Below the pieces are notes generated by a model. That model ran no database searches, was not told where the DNA came from, and saw nothing but the letters and a program-made list of their open reading frames with translations. A program made the translations under genes and the position numbers. This document shows, piece by piece, positions 30,045-39,500 of a stretch of DNA of 48,034 nucleotides. Position 1 is the stretch's first letter. The number at the start of each line of letters is the position of its first letter. The stretch comes from JBGPHT01 sp041484525 (GTDB lineage Bacteria > Acidobacteriota > Terriglobia > Bryobacterales > Bryobacteraceae). The stretch is taken from assembly GCA_041484525.1 (NCBI GenBank), contig JBGPHT010000047.1, forward strand, positions 1-48,034, in the 5' to 3' direction.

Positions 30045-32279
30045 CTAGTTGAATTGCCGCTCCACGTCGCGGACGCCCGAAATGCGGCGCATCGCGGACA
30101 CCAGTTTTTCGAGCTGCTTCTTGTCGCGCACATCCACCGTCATTTCCACGATGCCGCCATCGTGGTCCACTGCAGTCTTGGCTTCCAGGCTGCGGATGTT
30201 GGTGTTCTCGTCGGACAACACGGACGTGAGCTGGTTGAGCATGCCGGGACGGTCGTCAGTGTGGATCACGATTCTGACGGGGAAGGCATCCTCGGCCGCG
30301 CGCGCCCACTCCACCTCGATCTTGCGCTCCACGTCATACATCAGGCTCTGCACGTTGGGACACGCCTTCGAGTGCACCGCCACACCCTTGCCGCGAGTCA
30401 CGTAGCCGACGATGGCCTCGCCGCGGATCGGATTGCAGCACTTGGCGCGGTAGACGAGCAGATCGTCGACGCCCCGCACCTTGATGACGGCGTCGCTATC
30501 CGCGGGCCGGCCCGGCATGGTGGAGGGATGCGCCGCCTCGGGGAGTGCCGCCTTCGCGTCCGGCGGCTCTTCGGAAACCGAACCGGGCACGGCCTTGGAC
30601 AGCACCTGGCGTGCCGAGAATTTGCCGTAGCCGAGCGCCGCGTACAAATCTTCCGTCTTGCTGTAGCCGTATTCGGAGGCGACCCGTTCCAACTCGGCGC
30701 GCGCCACTTTCCCCAACTGCACACCTAAACGCCGCGCTTCCTTGTCGAGATACTTCTGGCCGATATCGATCGCCTTGATGCGCTCGCTGGCGTTGATGAC
30801 GTGCTTGATCTTGTTGCGCGCGCGCGTCGTCTTGACGAACGCCAGCCAGTCCTTGCTCGGCTCGTGGCCGGGCTGCGTCATGATCTCGACGATGTCGCCG
30901 TTGCGCAGCGACGAGCGCAGCGGCACGATGCGGCCATTGACCTTGGCGCCGACGCAGGTCTGGCCGACATCGGAGTGGATGGCGTAGGCGAAATCGATGG
31001 GAGTGGCGTCGCGCGGCAGCACGATCACCTTGCCGCGCGGCGTGAACGCGTAAACCTCTTCCGGGTAGAGGTCCACTTTGAGAGTGGACATGAACTCGGA
31101 GGGATCCTGCACGTCGCGCTGCCACTCGACCAGGTGCCGCAGCCACACGATGCGCTGGTCGTCGGCGGCCGGACCCTTGCGCCCTTCCTTGTACTTCCAG
31201 TGCGCGGCGATGCCCTCTTCGGCGATGCGATGCATCTCCTCGGTGCGGATCTGCACTTCAAAGGTCTGCCCCTGCGGCCCGACCACGGAGGTGTGCAGCG
31301 ACTGGTAGAGGTTGGGCCGGGGGATGGCGATGAAGTCCTTGATGCGCCCCGGAATCGGCCGCCACCGGTTGTGGATCACGCCCAAAGCCGCGTAGCAATT
31401 CTTCACTGAATCGGTGAGGATGCGCAGCGCCATTAGGTCGTACACCTCGTCCACCGTGATCTTCTGGCGGCGCAGTTTCTGGAAGACCGAGTAAGGCCGT
31501 TTGACGCGGCCGTCGATGCGTGCCGGGATGCCCTCGCGGCGCAACTCGGCCTCGACGGTCTGGCGGATCTCGTTGAGAAATTCTTCGTTGGAGTGGCGGC
31601 GGGATTCGATGGCCTTGAGGATTTCCTGGTAGGCGTCCGGCTCGAGATGCTGGAACGCGAGGTCCTCGAGCTCGCCGCGAATCTTACCCATTCCGAGGCG
31701 GTGCGCGATGGGCGCGTAAATCTCGATGGTCTCGCGCGCGATGCGCTCGCGGCGCTCCGGGCTGAGATAGCCGAGCGTGCGCATGTTGTGCATGCGGTCG
31801 GCCAGCTTGACCATGATGACGCGGATGTCCTCCACCATGGCGAGCAGCATCTTGCGGAACGACTCGGCCTGGCGTTCCTCGGCGGAGAAGAAATCCAGCT
31901 TGCTCAACTTGGTGACGCCATCCACGCAGCGCGCCACGTCTTCGCCGAACTCCTTGCGCACCTGCTCGACGGTGACGCTGGTGTCCTCTACCACGTCGTG
32001 CAGCAGCCCGGTTTCCATGGCGACGAGGTCCATGCGCATGTCGGCCAGGATGTGGGCGACCATGACGGGATGCACCATGTAGGGCTCGCCCGAATCGCGT
32101 GTCTGCCCTTCGTGCCACTGGCGGGCGAAACGGAACGCCTTTTCGAGGGGCGCAAAGTCGTCCTTGGGCCGGTACTCGCGGACTTTGGTTTCCAGTTCGC
32201 GGTAGAGCCGATCGACCGGGTCGAGGGGTTGGGGGACTCCCGGCGCAGTCTTCGGTACGCTGGAAGATTCGGCGGGCAC
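30045..32279 (-). CDS. rel: Bifunctional (p)ppGpp synthetase/hydrolase (RelA/SpoT homologue)
   Basis: 744 residues. The HD hydrolase domain (about 45-200) keeps the catalytic HDVVED (H94, D95, E98, D99) and the MVKLADRMHNMRTL segment. The synthetase domain (about 245-375) has GRVKRPYSVFQKL, VYDLMALRILT and LHTSVVGPQGQTFEVQIRT; the RIKD in PGRIKDFIAIPR matches the RxKD form of bifunctional enzymes rather than the ExDD of RelA. A TGS domain (about 405-465, VYAFTPRGKVIVLPRDATPI), a Cys-containing region (YRAKCCNPIRGEAIVGY) and a C-terminal ACT domain follow. Alarmone control of growth; the only copy in the window. No start other than ATG 32279 is needed. Confidence 0.96.
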   Translation of the reverse strand: MPAESSSVPKTAPGVPQPLDPVDRLYRELETKVREYRPKDDFAPLEKAFRFARQWHEGQTRDSGEPYMVHPVMVAHILADMRMDLVAMETGLLHDVVEDTSVTVEQVRKEFGEDVARCVDGVTKLSKLDFFSAEERQAESFRKMLLAMVEDIRVIMVKLADRMHNMRTLGYLSPERRERIARETIEIYAPIAHRLGMGKIRGELEDLAFQHLEPDAYQEILKAIESRRHSNEEFLNEIRQTVEAELRREGIPARIDGRVKRPYSVFQKLRRQKITVDEVYDLMALRILTDSVKNCYAALGVIHNRWRPIPGRIKDFIAIPRPNLYQSLHTSVVGPQGQTFEVQIRTEEMHRIAEEGIAAHWKYKEGRKGPAADDQRIVWLRHLVEWQRDVQDPSEFMSTLKVDLYPEEVYAFTPRGKVIVLPRDATPIDFAYAIHSDVGQTCVGAKVNGRIVPLRSSLRNGDIVEIMTQPGHEPSKDWLAFVKTTRARNKIKHVINASERIKAIDIGQKYLDKEARRLGVQLGKVARAELERVASEYGYSKTEDLYAALGYGKFSARQVLSKAVPGSVSEEPPDAKAALPEAAHPSTMPGRPADSDAVIKVRGVDDLLVYRAKCCNPIRGEAIVGYVTRGKGVAVHSKACPNVQSLMYDVERKIEVEWARAAEDAFPVRIVIHTDDRPGMLNQLTSVLSDENTNIRSLEAKTAVDHDGGIVEMTVDVRDKKQLEKLVSAMRRISGVRDVERQFN

Positions 32280-32324
32280 GTTAATTCGATTGTAGCAGGG
32301 GGGTCTACCTCACCTGTCGGCGGT

Positions 32325-34865
32325 TCACTTCGCGGCGGGGAGGCCGATGCGCCGGATCAACTCGGCGAATCGAGGATCGGCCGCTACAGGCTCGAAGACG
32401 GGATCGACTCTCAGATACACCAGCCCCGCGGAGCGATCCTCGAAGGCTCTGCCGAGCCAATCGAACGCTTCGTTCCGATTCCCCAGGCCGGTGTGGATCA
32501 TTGCCATCGCCATCGGCTGCACGTAAGTTTGCTGCGACCGTTCTTTCAGTTGGTCCAGAATCTTCTTCGCCTCCGCTTGCTGGTGCGCCATGGCCTCGCC
32601 GTATCCCAGGATCGCCAGCTCATTGGTGTCGCCTTCGGAAAGCTCGAGCGCCTTGCGCAATTCCGCCAGCGCTTCCGGTAATTGGCCTTTCTGCAATTGC
32701 GCGCGGCCCAGCCAGACATGGGCGGGGGTGAAAGACGGCTCCATCGCGAGGGTCTTCTGCGACTGCTCGGCCGCCGCGGCGTACTGGTGCGCGTAGTAGA
32801 GCCGCGAGGCCAGCGCCAGGCCGATCACGGGCGAGAGCGGGTTGGTCTCGGCAGCTCGGTTGAGTTCCGGCAGCGCCTCGTCAAAACGGCCCAACGCGCT
32901 CAGGAAATCGCCGTACCAGAGATGCGCCGTGGGGTAACTGGCGTTGAGGGCGACGGCGCGTTTGAACTCCTTTTCAGCGCCCGTCCAGTCCCAATCGTGA
33001 AACCGCGCCCAGGCGAGCGAGGTGTGCGCTTCCGCCAGGTTGTCGTCGAGCTCGATAGCCTTGGCGGCGGCTACACGCACCTTGGGCATGACCTCGCGGG
33101 TTGGCAGCACGTTGAAATCCGCCAGCAGCGCGTAGGCGTCGGCCTGGCCGGCGTAGGCCAGAGCGTAGCGCGGGTCCTTTTGAATGGCCTGCTGGAAATA
33201 ATCGATGCTCGCCTGCAAACCCTCGAGCGTGCGCTTGTTCCACTGGAAGCGTCCCTGCAGGTACGCCTGGTAGGCTTCGGTGTCTTCCGTGGTGTGCTTG
33301 GTGAGGCGCTGCATCTCGGCGCCCGAGAGCTGCAGCCGAAGCTTCTCCGAGATCTGGCGCGAGATCTGCTCCTGCGTGGCCAGCAGGTCGGACGCCTTGA
33401 CCGTGTATTGGCTGCCCCAGAGCTGGCGGTTGCCGTCGACGTCCACCAGTTCCGTGCTGATGGCGAAATCGTCGCCGCGGCGCACCAGCCTGCCGGTCAG
33501 CACGGCGCGAACCTTGAGCTGATGTCCGGCCTCGTCGGGGCTCACGGTCTTGCCCTTGTAGCGCTCGACCGAGCTGAACGAGCGCACCGCCAGCTTGGGC
33601 AACTGGGAGAGATTATTGATGATGCTCTCGGTGATTCCGTCGCTCAGGTATTCGGTGCCGGGATCGGCCCCCACGTTGGTAAACGGCAGTACCGCGAGGG
33701 AGTCCAGCGGCTTCTCGCGGAAGGCCAGGAAGTAGAGGGCCGCCGCTGCGATCAGCATGACGGCGGCGGCGATGGCGAGAACGGTCCGGCGATTGCGCTT
33801 GATGCCGCCCACCAGGTACTCGGCGCTCGAGGGGGCCGTGGGCGCGGGCTGCGGGGCGGTTTGGGTGGGCGGAGCAACCAATCCCTCACGGTCGCGGCTC
33901 TGTAACGCGGGAGGGGGAGCGTAGATGGTTGCCGCTGAGGCCGAGGAAGCCGGCGCCGCGATGGTGACGCGCCGCGAATCGGCGTCGCGACGGAGGCGCT
34001 TCAAGTCGGCCCGAATGTCGGCGGCGGCCTGGTAGCGCAGGTCGCGCTTCTTCTCCAGACACTTGAGAATGATTCGCTCCAGCTCGGGCGGCAGATCGGG
34101 CCGCAGGCGGGTGGGCGGCACGGCGTCCTGATGAAGGATCGCGACGAACGTGAGCGCCGTCGTATTTCCGTGGAAGGGAGACACGCCGGTCGCCATCTCA
34201 TACAGCACCACCCCCAGCGAGAACAGGTCCGTGCGGCAATCCAAATCTTCGCCGCTGGCCTGCTCGGGCGACATGTAGGCCACCGTTCCGAGGGTGGCTC
34301 CGGGCTTCGTCATCAGATCGTCGATGGCGGCCGTCGCCGTCTGCGAATCGCTGGTATGGCCGCTCGTGTCTCTTCGTCCGGTCACTTTCGCCAGACCGAA
34401 ATCCATCATCTTGACCTGGCCGCGGGCGGTGAGAAAGATGTTTCCCGGCTTGATGTCGCGGTGGACGATGTTCTTCGAGTGCGCGGCCTCGAGCGCATCC
34501 ACCGTCTGAATCGAGTAGTCCAGCAACTCCTCGAACCCGATGGGGCCGGCGTGGATCCGGTGTCCGATCGTCTGTCCCTCCAGGCACTCCATCACCAGAA
34601 AGGGGCGGCTCTCAAACTCTCCGATATCGTGCAGGGTGCATATGTTGGGGTGGTTCAGCGCGGACGCGGCGCGCGCCTCACGCTGGAACCGCTCGAGCGC
34701 GACACGGTCGCTGGCCATGGCTTCGGGGACGAACTTCACCGCCACGGCCCGGCCGAGACGGGTATCCTCGGCGCGGTAGACGATGCCCATGCCGCCCTGC
34801 CCGAGAGTGGACAGAATGCGGTAATGGGAAATCGTTTTGCCGATCATGTCTTGCGATGAACCCAT
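32325..34865 (-). CDS. Ser/Thr protein kinase with membrane anchor, TolB-like domain and TPR repeats
   Basis: 846 residues. The kinase domain is at about 13-285, with the Gly loop LGQGGMGIVY (21-30), K44 in AVAVKFV, HRDIKPGN (D137, N142), DFG (D155) and a GTVAYMSPEQ activation segment. A Pro/Ala-rich linker leads to one membrane helix (361-381). The outer part starts with a TolB-N/FlgO-like domain (SLAVLPFTNVGADPGTEYLS...), followed by TPR repeats from about 530 to 835. All catalytic residues are present. It probably senses an envelope signal. ATG 34847 (MIGKTISHYRIL) is an alternative start. It follows a small binding-protein gene by 30 bases. Confidence 0.94.
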   Translation of the reverse strand: MGSSQDMIGKTISHYRILSTLGQGGMGIVYRAEDTRLGRAVAVKFVPEAMASDRVALERFQREARAASALNHPNICTLHDIGEFESRPFLVMECLEGQTIGHRIHAGPIGFEELLDYSIQTVDALEAAHSKNIVHRDIKPGNIFLTARGQVKMMDFGLAKVTGRRDTSGHTSDSQTATAAIDDLMTKPGATLGTVAYMSPEQASGEDLDCRTDLFSLGVVLYEMATGVSPFHGNTTALTFVAILHQDAVPPTRLRPDLPPELERIILKCLEKKRDLRYQAAADIRADLKRLRRDADSRRVTIAAPASSASAATIYAPPPALQSRDREGLVAPPTQTAPQPAPTAPSSAEYLVGGIKRNRRTVLAIAAAVMLIAAAALYFLAFREKPLDSLAVLPFTNVGADPGTEYLSDGITESIINNLSQLPKLAVRSFSSVERYKGKTVSPDEAGHQLKVRAVLTGRLVRRGDDFAISTELVDVDGNRQLWGSQYTVKASDLLATQEQISRQISEKLRLQLSGAEMQRLTKHTTEDTEAYQAYLQGRFQWNKRTLEGLQASIDYFQQAIQKDPRYALAYAGQADAYALLADFNVLPTREVMPKVRVAAAKAIELDDNLAEAHTSLAWARFHDWDWTGAEKEFKRAVALNASYPTAHLWYGDFLSALGRFDEALPELNRAAETNPLSPVIGLALASRLYYAHQYAAAAEQSQKTLAMEPSFTPAHVWLGRAQLQKGQLPEALAELRKALELSEGDTNELAILGYGEAMAHQQAEAKKILDQLKERSQQTYVQPMAMAMIHTGLGNRNEAFDWLGRAFEDRSAGLVYLRVDPVFEPVAADPRFAELIRRIGLPAAK

Positions 34866-34895
34866 TCGAACCTGCTCTGATCCGCTTGTTCCCCA

Positions 34896-35390
34896 TCAGT
34901 GAAGCGGGTACCCCGGTTGGCCGGGGAGGAGCCCATTGATCTTCAGCACCTTCAGGCCCTTGGGGACCTGGGACGCGTCGACGAATGCCACTGCGCCGGC
35001 GATTGAGCCTGCCAGTTCAGTTGCCATTTCATTCGAGTATACGATTCTTGGGCCGCTCGCCGCTTCGGCGCGGAAAACCTTGGCAATCCAGTATTGCCGG
35101 AACTGGGCTTCCGACATCTGGTAGATGGTCTTGAGCACCACGTCCCGTTCGCGCGCTCCCGGGGCGCGGACCAGCAGCGTGACCTTCAGGTTGGACGCCC
35201 AGAACTGCCGTTCGCCGAGCATCAATTTGCGCAGCTCGCCGAAGGGCAGGTTGTCGACAGGCACATCGGACCGGACCACGATGGCAACATCGCCCGTGTC
35301 CGGCGCACCGGTTAACGGCAGGACGGCCATACAGGCGATGGCCAGCGCCAGCATGCGGCGTGAGAGGAAAAGGTGGGCGGTTGGCATCAT
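34896..35390 (-). CDS. Secreted PstS-like periplasmic binding domain protein
   Basis: 164 residues from ATG 35390 (or the adjacent ATG 35387). A signal peptide (RRMLALAIACMAVLPLTGA) precedes a short type II periplasmic-binding-like domain: VAIVVRSDVPVDNLPFGELR (about 34-53), RKLMLGERQFWASN, and GSIAGAVAFVDASQVPKGLK near the end. It resembles the phosphate-binding PstS fold but is much shorter than true PstS, so it may be a truncated domain version with a sensory role. It lies five bases after the porin gene and just before the Ser/Thr kinase, suggesting a shared task at the envelope. Confidence 0.75.
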   Translation of the reverse strand: MMPTAHLFLSRRMLALAIACMAVLPLTGAPDTGDVAIVVRSDVPVDNLPFGELRKLMLGERQFWASNLKVTLLVRAPGARERDVVLKTIYQMSEAQFRQYWIAKVFRAEAASGPRIVYSNEMATELAGSIAGAVAFVDASQVPKGLKVLKINGLLPGQPGYPLH

Positions 35391-35395
35391 TTCCT

Positions 35396-36706
35396 CTAGA
35401 AGGTGAAGCTCGTCTGGGCAAATATTCCACTGATGGAAGCCAGGTCGCGCCGCCAATAATGGCGGTACTCCAGCTTGAATGCCGCCAGCGTCGAGAAGTC
35501 GTAGCGGACTCCCGAGGTGGTGCCCGAGAACGTGGGCACGGCGCGGAAGATGGCGTCCGACCGGGGAACGTGCATTTGCTCGAACCGGAAATACGGCTTC
35601 CACTTGTTCTCGAACGCCGGCAGCCGGTAGGCGATCTGCGCGTAGAAAGCCTGGCTGTTGGACGCCGGTCCGCCGAAGACCGGCTGATGGTTGACGTTGG
35701 CGAATTCGGCGATGAACTCCGGCTTCTCCTTGAGCCACACGACGTGAGCCGACTGAATCCACTCGCGCGCCACGGGTCCGGTGAGCGGATTGAGCTCATC
35801 GCGATAAACCGAGCCGCCGATCTGCAGTCCGAAAGGACGATTGGGCTTGATGAACGCGTTCACCAGCCAGGCGCGATTATTGTTGATGTCGCCCGGATCG
35901 CCGCCACGGCTGATGATTTGCCCGCGGCCGTTTCCCACCCCCAGGTTGTAGGTCAGATTCAGGCCTCCGGCGGGCGTAGAGCCCTCCACCAAAGTCCCGA
36001 TGAAGTGGACGGGGATGAAAGATCCGCCGAACTGCGTCATCTCCGGGCGGCTGATGGTGGTCTGCAGCCATTGGCCGTGGTGAAAGGCGGTGTTCCAATA
36101 ATTGATAGGCGTGTGATAGCGGCCGAACGAGATTTTGAAGGTGTCGGCGGCGTCGTAGCGCACGATCATGCGTTCGATCTCGGCGTTAAAGCCGGTGGCC
36201 GGCGGAGTGCCCGTGCCGGCGTCGCTGCGCGCCGTGAAACTCAGCTCTCCGAAGACGCTCACGCGCGCCGAAAGCGACGAGCTGAAGTGCAGCGCGGATT
36301 GCCCTTCGACAAAGCCGCTGTGGGCCGCCAGCAGGGTCGGGGCGCCGAACCCTCCGTTCGCGCCGTGCAGGTTGGTCGCGGCGAAATTCAAGTCGGCGAA
36401 TCCCGCGATTTTGAGCGACGGATACTCCGGCGTGTCCGCACCTGTGGACCGCGGCACGGGAGCCTGATCGTGATCGTGCACGGCGGCCGCGGCTTCGGAC
36501 ACGGGCGGCTTTGTCCCGGCTGTGACACTCGCGGGCGCGGTACGGGGAGCGCCGCCCTTCTCCAGTTCCACCACGCGCTTTTCCAAACCGTCGATCCGGG
36601 CCAGGAGCTTCTCGATGAGCTCGCGGGTGGCGGGATCGGTTGCCTGCGCGCCGGCGGAGATCGGAAGCATTACCAGGAGAGCGACACCCAAGGCTCTACA
36701 GTGCAT
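35396..36706 (-). CDS. Outer-membrane porin-like beta-barrel protein
   Basis: 436 residues. The signal peptide (MHCRALGVALLVMLPISAGA) is followed by a coiled-coil stretch (TRELIEKLLARIDGLEKRVV), typical of trimeric porins with an N-terminal coiled coil. The rest is a series of amphipathic strands (FADLNFAATNLHG, KISFGRYHTPINYWNTAFHH) and ends in a terminal Phe (FAQTSFTF), the outer-membrane assembly signal. The porin type resembles phosphate-selective O/P porins, which would fit the PstS-like neighbour, but specificity is not shown. First gene of porin-PBP-kinase. Confidence 0.82.
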   Translation of the reverse strand: MHCRALGVALLVMLPISAGAQATDPATRELIEKLLARIDGLEKRVVELEKGGAPRTAPASVTAGTKPPVSEAAAAVHDHDQAPVPRSTGADTPEYPSLKIAGFADLNFAATNLHGANGGFGAPTLLAAHSGFVEGQSALHFSSSLSARVSVFGELSFTARSDAGTGTPPATGFNAEIERMIVRYDAADTFKISFGRYHTPINYWNTAFHHGQWLQTTISRPEMTQFGGSFIPVHFIGTLVEGSTPAGGLNLTYNLGVGNGRGQIISRGGDPGDINNNRAWLVNAFIKPNRPFGLQIGGSVYRDELNPLTGPVAREWIQSAHVVWLKEKPEFIAEFANVNHQPVFGGPASNSQAFYAQIAYRLPAFENKWKPYFRFEQMHVPRSDAIFRAVPTFSGTTSGVRYDFSTLAAFKLEYRHYWRRDLASISGIFAQTSFTF

Positions 36707-36785
36707 AAAATCCTCTCGAATGTAATATTGCGATCAGATGTCGAATTATCGCAGACGTGGGGGCAGGTAACAAGAGCGCGTAGGC

Positions 36786-36811
36786 AAAAAAGGGGAGCCC
36801 GAAGGCTCCCC
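36786..36811 (-). terminator. Intrinsic terminator of the tonB-exbBD operon
   Basis: On the minus strand, GGGGAGCC-TTCG-GGCTCCCC (36811-36792) forms a perfect 8-bp GC stem with a TTCG tetraloop and is directly followed by six T (36791-36786). It lies 28 bases after the stop of the TPR lipoprotein gene. Confidence 0.9.
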
Positions 36812-36839
36812 GGGGGATTGTGCGGATTGAACTGGAAAC

Positions 36840-37652
36840 TTACTTGGACGGCTCGGCTACGATACCACCGCCGCCGGCGCCCTTTTTCTCGGCCTTGGCC
36901 TTCTTCGTGGCGAGAGCCTTCTGGACCCAATCGTCGGCGACCTTGATCTGCTTCTCGTACTCATCCTTGCCGTCGACCAGATCGGCACGCTCGCGGATGA
37001 GGAGGTTTTCGTAAGCCATGGCGTCGTCGTACTCGGGGTCGATCTGCAGCGCCTTGTCGAGCGACTGGAGACCGTAATCGATCACCGGACCGAACTTGGC
37101 TCGCAGTTCTTCCTTAATCTTCTTGTCCTTCAGCGGGCCGGGATCTTCCTGCTTCATCCCCAGATTGGCGCGCGCGGTGCCGATGGCGGGATACCACTTC
37201 GACCAGGCGATGAACCCGAGGCTGTAAAACGCCTCTTTGTTCTGCGGATCGACCGCTGTCAGCTTCTCGTACCACTGCTGGGCTTCGTCCCACTTTTTCT
37301 GGTTGAGGTAGAGCGAAGCAATGGAAGCGATGGCGACGGTATTCCTGGCATCGGCTTCGAGCACCTTCTGGAACTGGTCGTAGGCGGCCTGCGACATCTT
37401 ATTGTTCTCAGGCGATTCGGCGCCCGGAATGTACTGCTGCATGTAGGCTGTCGCCAGGTACAGGCGCGCGGTCGGGAAGTTGGGGTCCAGCTCGACGGCG
37501 GTCTTGAAGTGCTCTACTGCCTCCGGATATTGCGCGTTCTTGAACGCCGTCACACCCTTATTGAGCTGATCGCGCGACTGCAGTTTCTGGCAGCCGGCTC
37601 CGAGCAGCGTCAACGCGGCCACGGCAAGTAACAACGTGACCTTGTGCATCAT
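36840..37652 (-). CDS. TPR lipoprotein at the end of the ExbB/ExbD operon
   Basis: 270 residues from ATG 37652, overlapping the ExbD stop (ATGA); the adjacent ATG at 37649 is equally possible. The lipobox is LGAGC (about 17-21, MMHKVTLLLAVAALTLLGAG then C). TPR units follow: KGVTAFKNAQYPEAVEHFKT, FPTARLYLATAYMQQYI, VAIASIASLYLNQKKWDEAQ and AFYSLGFIAWSKWYPAIGTA. The last part is Lys-rich and Gly-rich. Membrane-attached TPR proteins in such operons may organise the TonB complex; this is inferred from position. The terminator follows directly. Confidence 0.85.
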   Translation of the reverse strand: MMHKVTLLLAVAALTLLGAGCQKLQSRDQLNKGVTAFKNAQYPEAVEHFKTAVELDPNFPTARLYLATAYMQQYIPGAESPENNKMSQAAYDQFQKVLEADARNTVAIASIASLYLNQKKWDEAQQWYEKLTAVDPQNKEAFYSLGFIAWSKWYPAIGTARANLGMKQEDPGPLKDKKIKEELRAKFGPVIDYGLQSLDKALQIDPEYDDAMAYENLLIRERADLVDGKDEYEKQIKVADDWVQKALATKKAKAEKKGAGGGGIVAEPSK

Positions 37653-38074
37653 TGTCCGGCCTCCACTTTCGCTGTCATTAGCCCGACCTTGTCGATGCCC
37701 GCGCCGTGCGCGATATCGATCGCCTTCGCCACCCACACGAAATCCAGCGACGGATCGCCCTTCACGAACACCACGCGCTCGGCACGTGTCTTGAAGATCT
37801 GTTCCAGGCGCTCGCCCAGGCGCTCTTCGGTCGTCGGCTCACCGTTGATTTCCATCTTGTGATCCTTGTCGATCACGATCACTACGGTGCGCAGGTCCGA
37901 CAGATTCGCCTTCTGATTAGGCAAAGGTGGCTGCGGCACAAGTGCTTCCAGGCCCTTCGGCGTCAGCGGGGTGATGACCATGAAGATGATGATCAGCACC
38001 AGCAGAACGTCGATCATGGGCGTCATGTTGATATCGGCTTTCGGACCGCCGGTTCCGCCGACTGCCATTCCCAT
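37649..38074 (-). CDS. exbD: Biopolymer transport protein ExbD (second copy)
   Basis: 141 residues: a short cytoplasmic N-terminus with ADINMTPMIDVLLVLIIIFM (the proton-channel Asp of the ExbD/TolR helix lies in MIDVLL), then a periplasmic domain (VVIVIDKDHKMEINGEPTTE, VFVKGDPSLDFVWVAKAIDI). It forms, with ExbB, the proton channel that energises TonB. It is separated by 30 bases from the other exbD and overlaps the lipoprotein gene. The two ExbD proteins differ clearly in their periplasmic parts. Confidence 0.93.
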   Translation of the reverse strand: MGMAVGGTGGPKADINMTPMIDVLLVLIIIFMVITPLTPKGLEALVPQPPLPNQKANLSDLRTVVIVIDKDHKMEINGEPTTEERLGERLEQIFKTRAERVVFVKGDPSLDFVWVAKAIDIAHGAGIDKVGLMTAKVEAGQ

Positions 38075-38104
38075 AAGATTGCTCCTTTAAAATCCTTAAC
38101 TAAT

Positions 38105-38587
38105 CTACTGCCCGCCGGCGCCCGCGGCTGGCGGCGTGTCGGGTTTCCTGTTGTCCTGCTGCGCCTGCTCGGTCAGCAGACCCAACTGATCGACACCGGC
38201 GGCGCGGAGGTTATCCACCACGTCCACCACTTTTTCGTAGCGGGCGCGCTGGTCGGCCCTCACGAAGACCGTCTTGTCGAGTTTGTTGGAGAGCAGGTCC
38301 TTCACCTTCTGCGGCAGGTCCTCGGGGTTCATCTTGTTGGTATTGAGAAACGTCGCGCCGTCCCGCGTGATCGCGACCATTACGGCATCGCTCTTATCGG
38401 CGGCCGCCATCGGTATGGGGTTCTTGGCTCTGACCATGTCCACGCTGACGCCTTTGGACAACATGGGGGTGATGACCATGAAGATGATGAGCATGACGAG
38501 CATCACGTCCACCATGGGGGTGACGTTGATGTCGGCCACGGGAGGTGGCGCCTTGTGCTTCATGATTACGGAATGTTTCTTTTCCAT
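38105..38587 (-). CDS. exbD: Biopolymer transport protein ExbD (first copy)
   Basis: 160 residues: DINVTPMVDVMLVMLIIFMV with the conserved membrane Asp at about 26, then a periplasmic domain (VMVAITRDGATFLNTNKMNP, VFVRADQRARYEKVVDVVDN) and a Gly/Pro/Ala tail (TPPAAGAGGQ). Partner of ExbB in the TonB energising complex. The 105-bp gap to exbB contains no gene. The tail beyond the core domain is longer than in the second ExbD. Confidence 0.94.
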   Translation of the reverse strand: MEKKHSVIMKHKAPPPVADINVTPMVDVMLVMLIIFMVITPMLSKGVSVDMVRAKNPIPMAAADKSDAVMVAITRDGATFLNTNKMNPEDLPQKVKDLLSNKLDKTVFVRADQRARYEKVVDVVDNLRAAGVDQLGLLTEQAQQDNRKPDTPPAAGAGGQ

Positions 38588-38692
38588 CTTCTTTTCTCCA
38601 CGGAACTCGGCAGGAGACGGGGCCCGGTTTCACCCGGACCCCTTTGGTTCAACTCGCCGGATCCTTAGTAAAGCGGCTTCGGCCGAACGGCG

Positions 38693-39436
38693 CTACTTGC
38701 GCGCGCCGGCGCCGCGTTGCGACCGCTTCAGGAAATAATCGATCAATTCGGAGCTGGAGTTACCCATCTCCACGTCGAATGCTTCAATTTTCCCGGTGAA
38801 GAAGTTGAACATCCAGACGGCCGGGATAGCCACGAACAGACCGATAGCGGTGGTCACCAGGGCTTCCGAAATACCGCCCGCGACGGCTCCCAGACCGGTC
38901 GACTTCTCGGTCGAAATTCCCTTGAACGCGTTGATGATGCCGACCACCGTTCCGAACAGACCCACGAAGGGCGCCGTCGAACCGATCGTCGCGAGGCCGC
39001 TGACGCCGCGTTTCAGTTCGGCGTGCACGATCGCCTCGGCGCGTTCCAGAGCGCGCTTCGACGCCTCGATCTCTTCGCCCGGAATTTCCGAGCTGATCTG
39101 GTGCGCCTGGAATTCCTGCAGACCGGCCACCACGACCTTCGCCAGGTGGCTCTTCTTGTACCGGTCCGCGATCTTCACGGCTTCATCCAGCTTGCCTTCG
39201 CGCAGCGCGCCGGCCACGGCCGGAGCAAACTGGCGCGACTGTTTGCGGGCAGCGCTGTAGGCCATGAGACGATCGATCATGACGCCGATGGAATAGGCTG
39301 ACATGATGAACAATCCCACGACGACGCACTTCGCCAGTAGACCCATCTGGATCCACAGCGAACGCGGGTCCCATCCTACAGTGGAGCCGCCTTCCTGTAG
39401 CAAATAAAGCGACCATACATGCAATTGCAAAAACAT
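38693..39436 (-). CDS. exbB: MotA/TolQ/ExbB proton channel family protein
   Basis: 247 residues with three membrane helices: about 28-50 (MGLLAKCVVVGLFIMSAYSI), then SGLATIGSTAPFVGLFGTVV (the family signature) and ALVTTAIGLFVAIPAVWMFN. The cytoplasmic loop between helix 1 and 2 (QFAPAVAGALREGKLDEAVK...) is as in ExbB. It makes the pentameric channel around ExbD. It lies between tonB and the two exbD genes, all in one direction. Confidence 0.95.
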   Translation of the reverse strand: MFLQLHVWSLYLLQEGGSTVGWDPRSLWIQMGLLAKCVVVGLFIMSAYSIGVMIDRLMAYSAARKQSRQFAPAVAGALREGKLDEAVKIADRYKKSHLAKVVVAGLQEFQAHQISSEIPGEEIEASKRALERAEAIVHAELKRGVSGLATIGSTAPFVGLFGTVVGIINAFKGISTEKSTGLGAVAGGISEALVTTAIGLFVAIPAVWMFNFFTGKIEAFDVEMGNSSSELIDYFLKRSQRGAGARK

Positions 39437-39500
39437 TTGTCTCTCTTCTCCTGCGAGTTGAATTGTTACTTCTTACCGACGCCCCTGAGGGACATTCGGG

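Noticed and set aside
32682..33905. 407-codon plus-strand open frame
   Set aside because: Antisense shadow of the Ser/Thr kinase gene; the minus strand carries all kinase motifs.
36707..36839. tRNA or small RNA gene
   Set aside because: The only structure is the 8-bp stem with TTCG loop and T-run, an ordinary intrinsic terminator; I see no cloverleaf or T-loop consensus here or elsewhere in the window.
35360..36946. 528-codon plus-strand open frame
   Set aside because: Runs antisense through the porin gene and through the operon terminator region; composition is Arg/Gly/Ala-rich without motifs.
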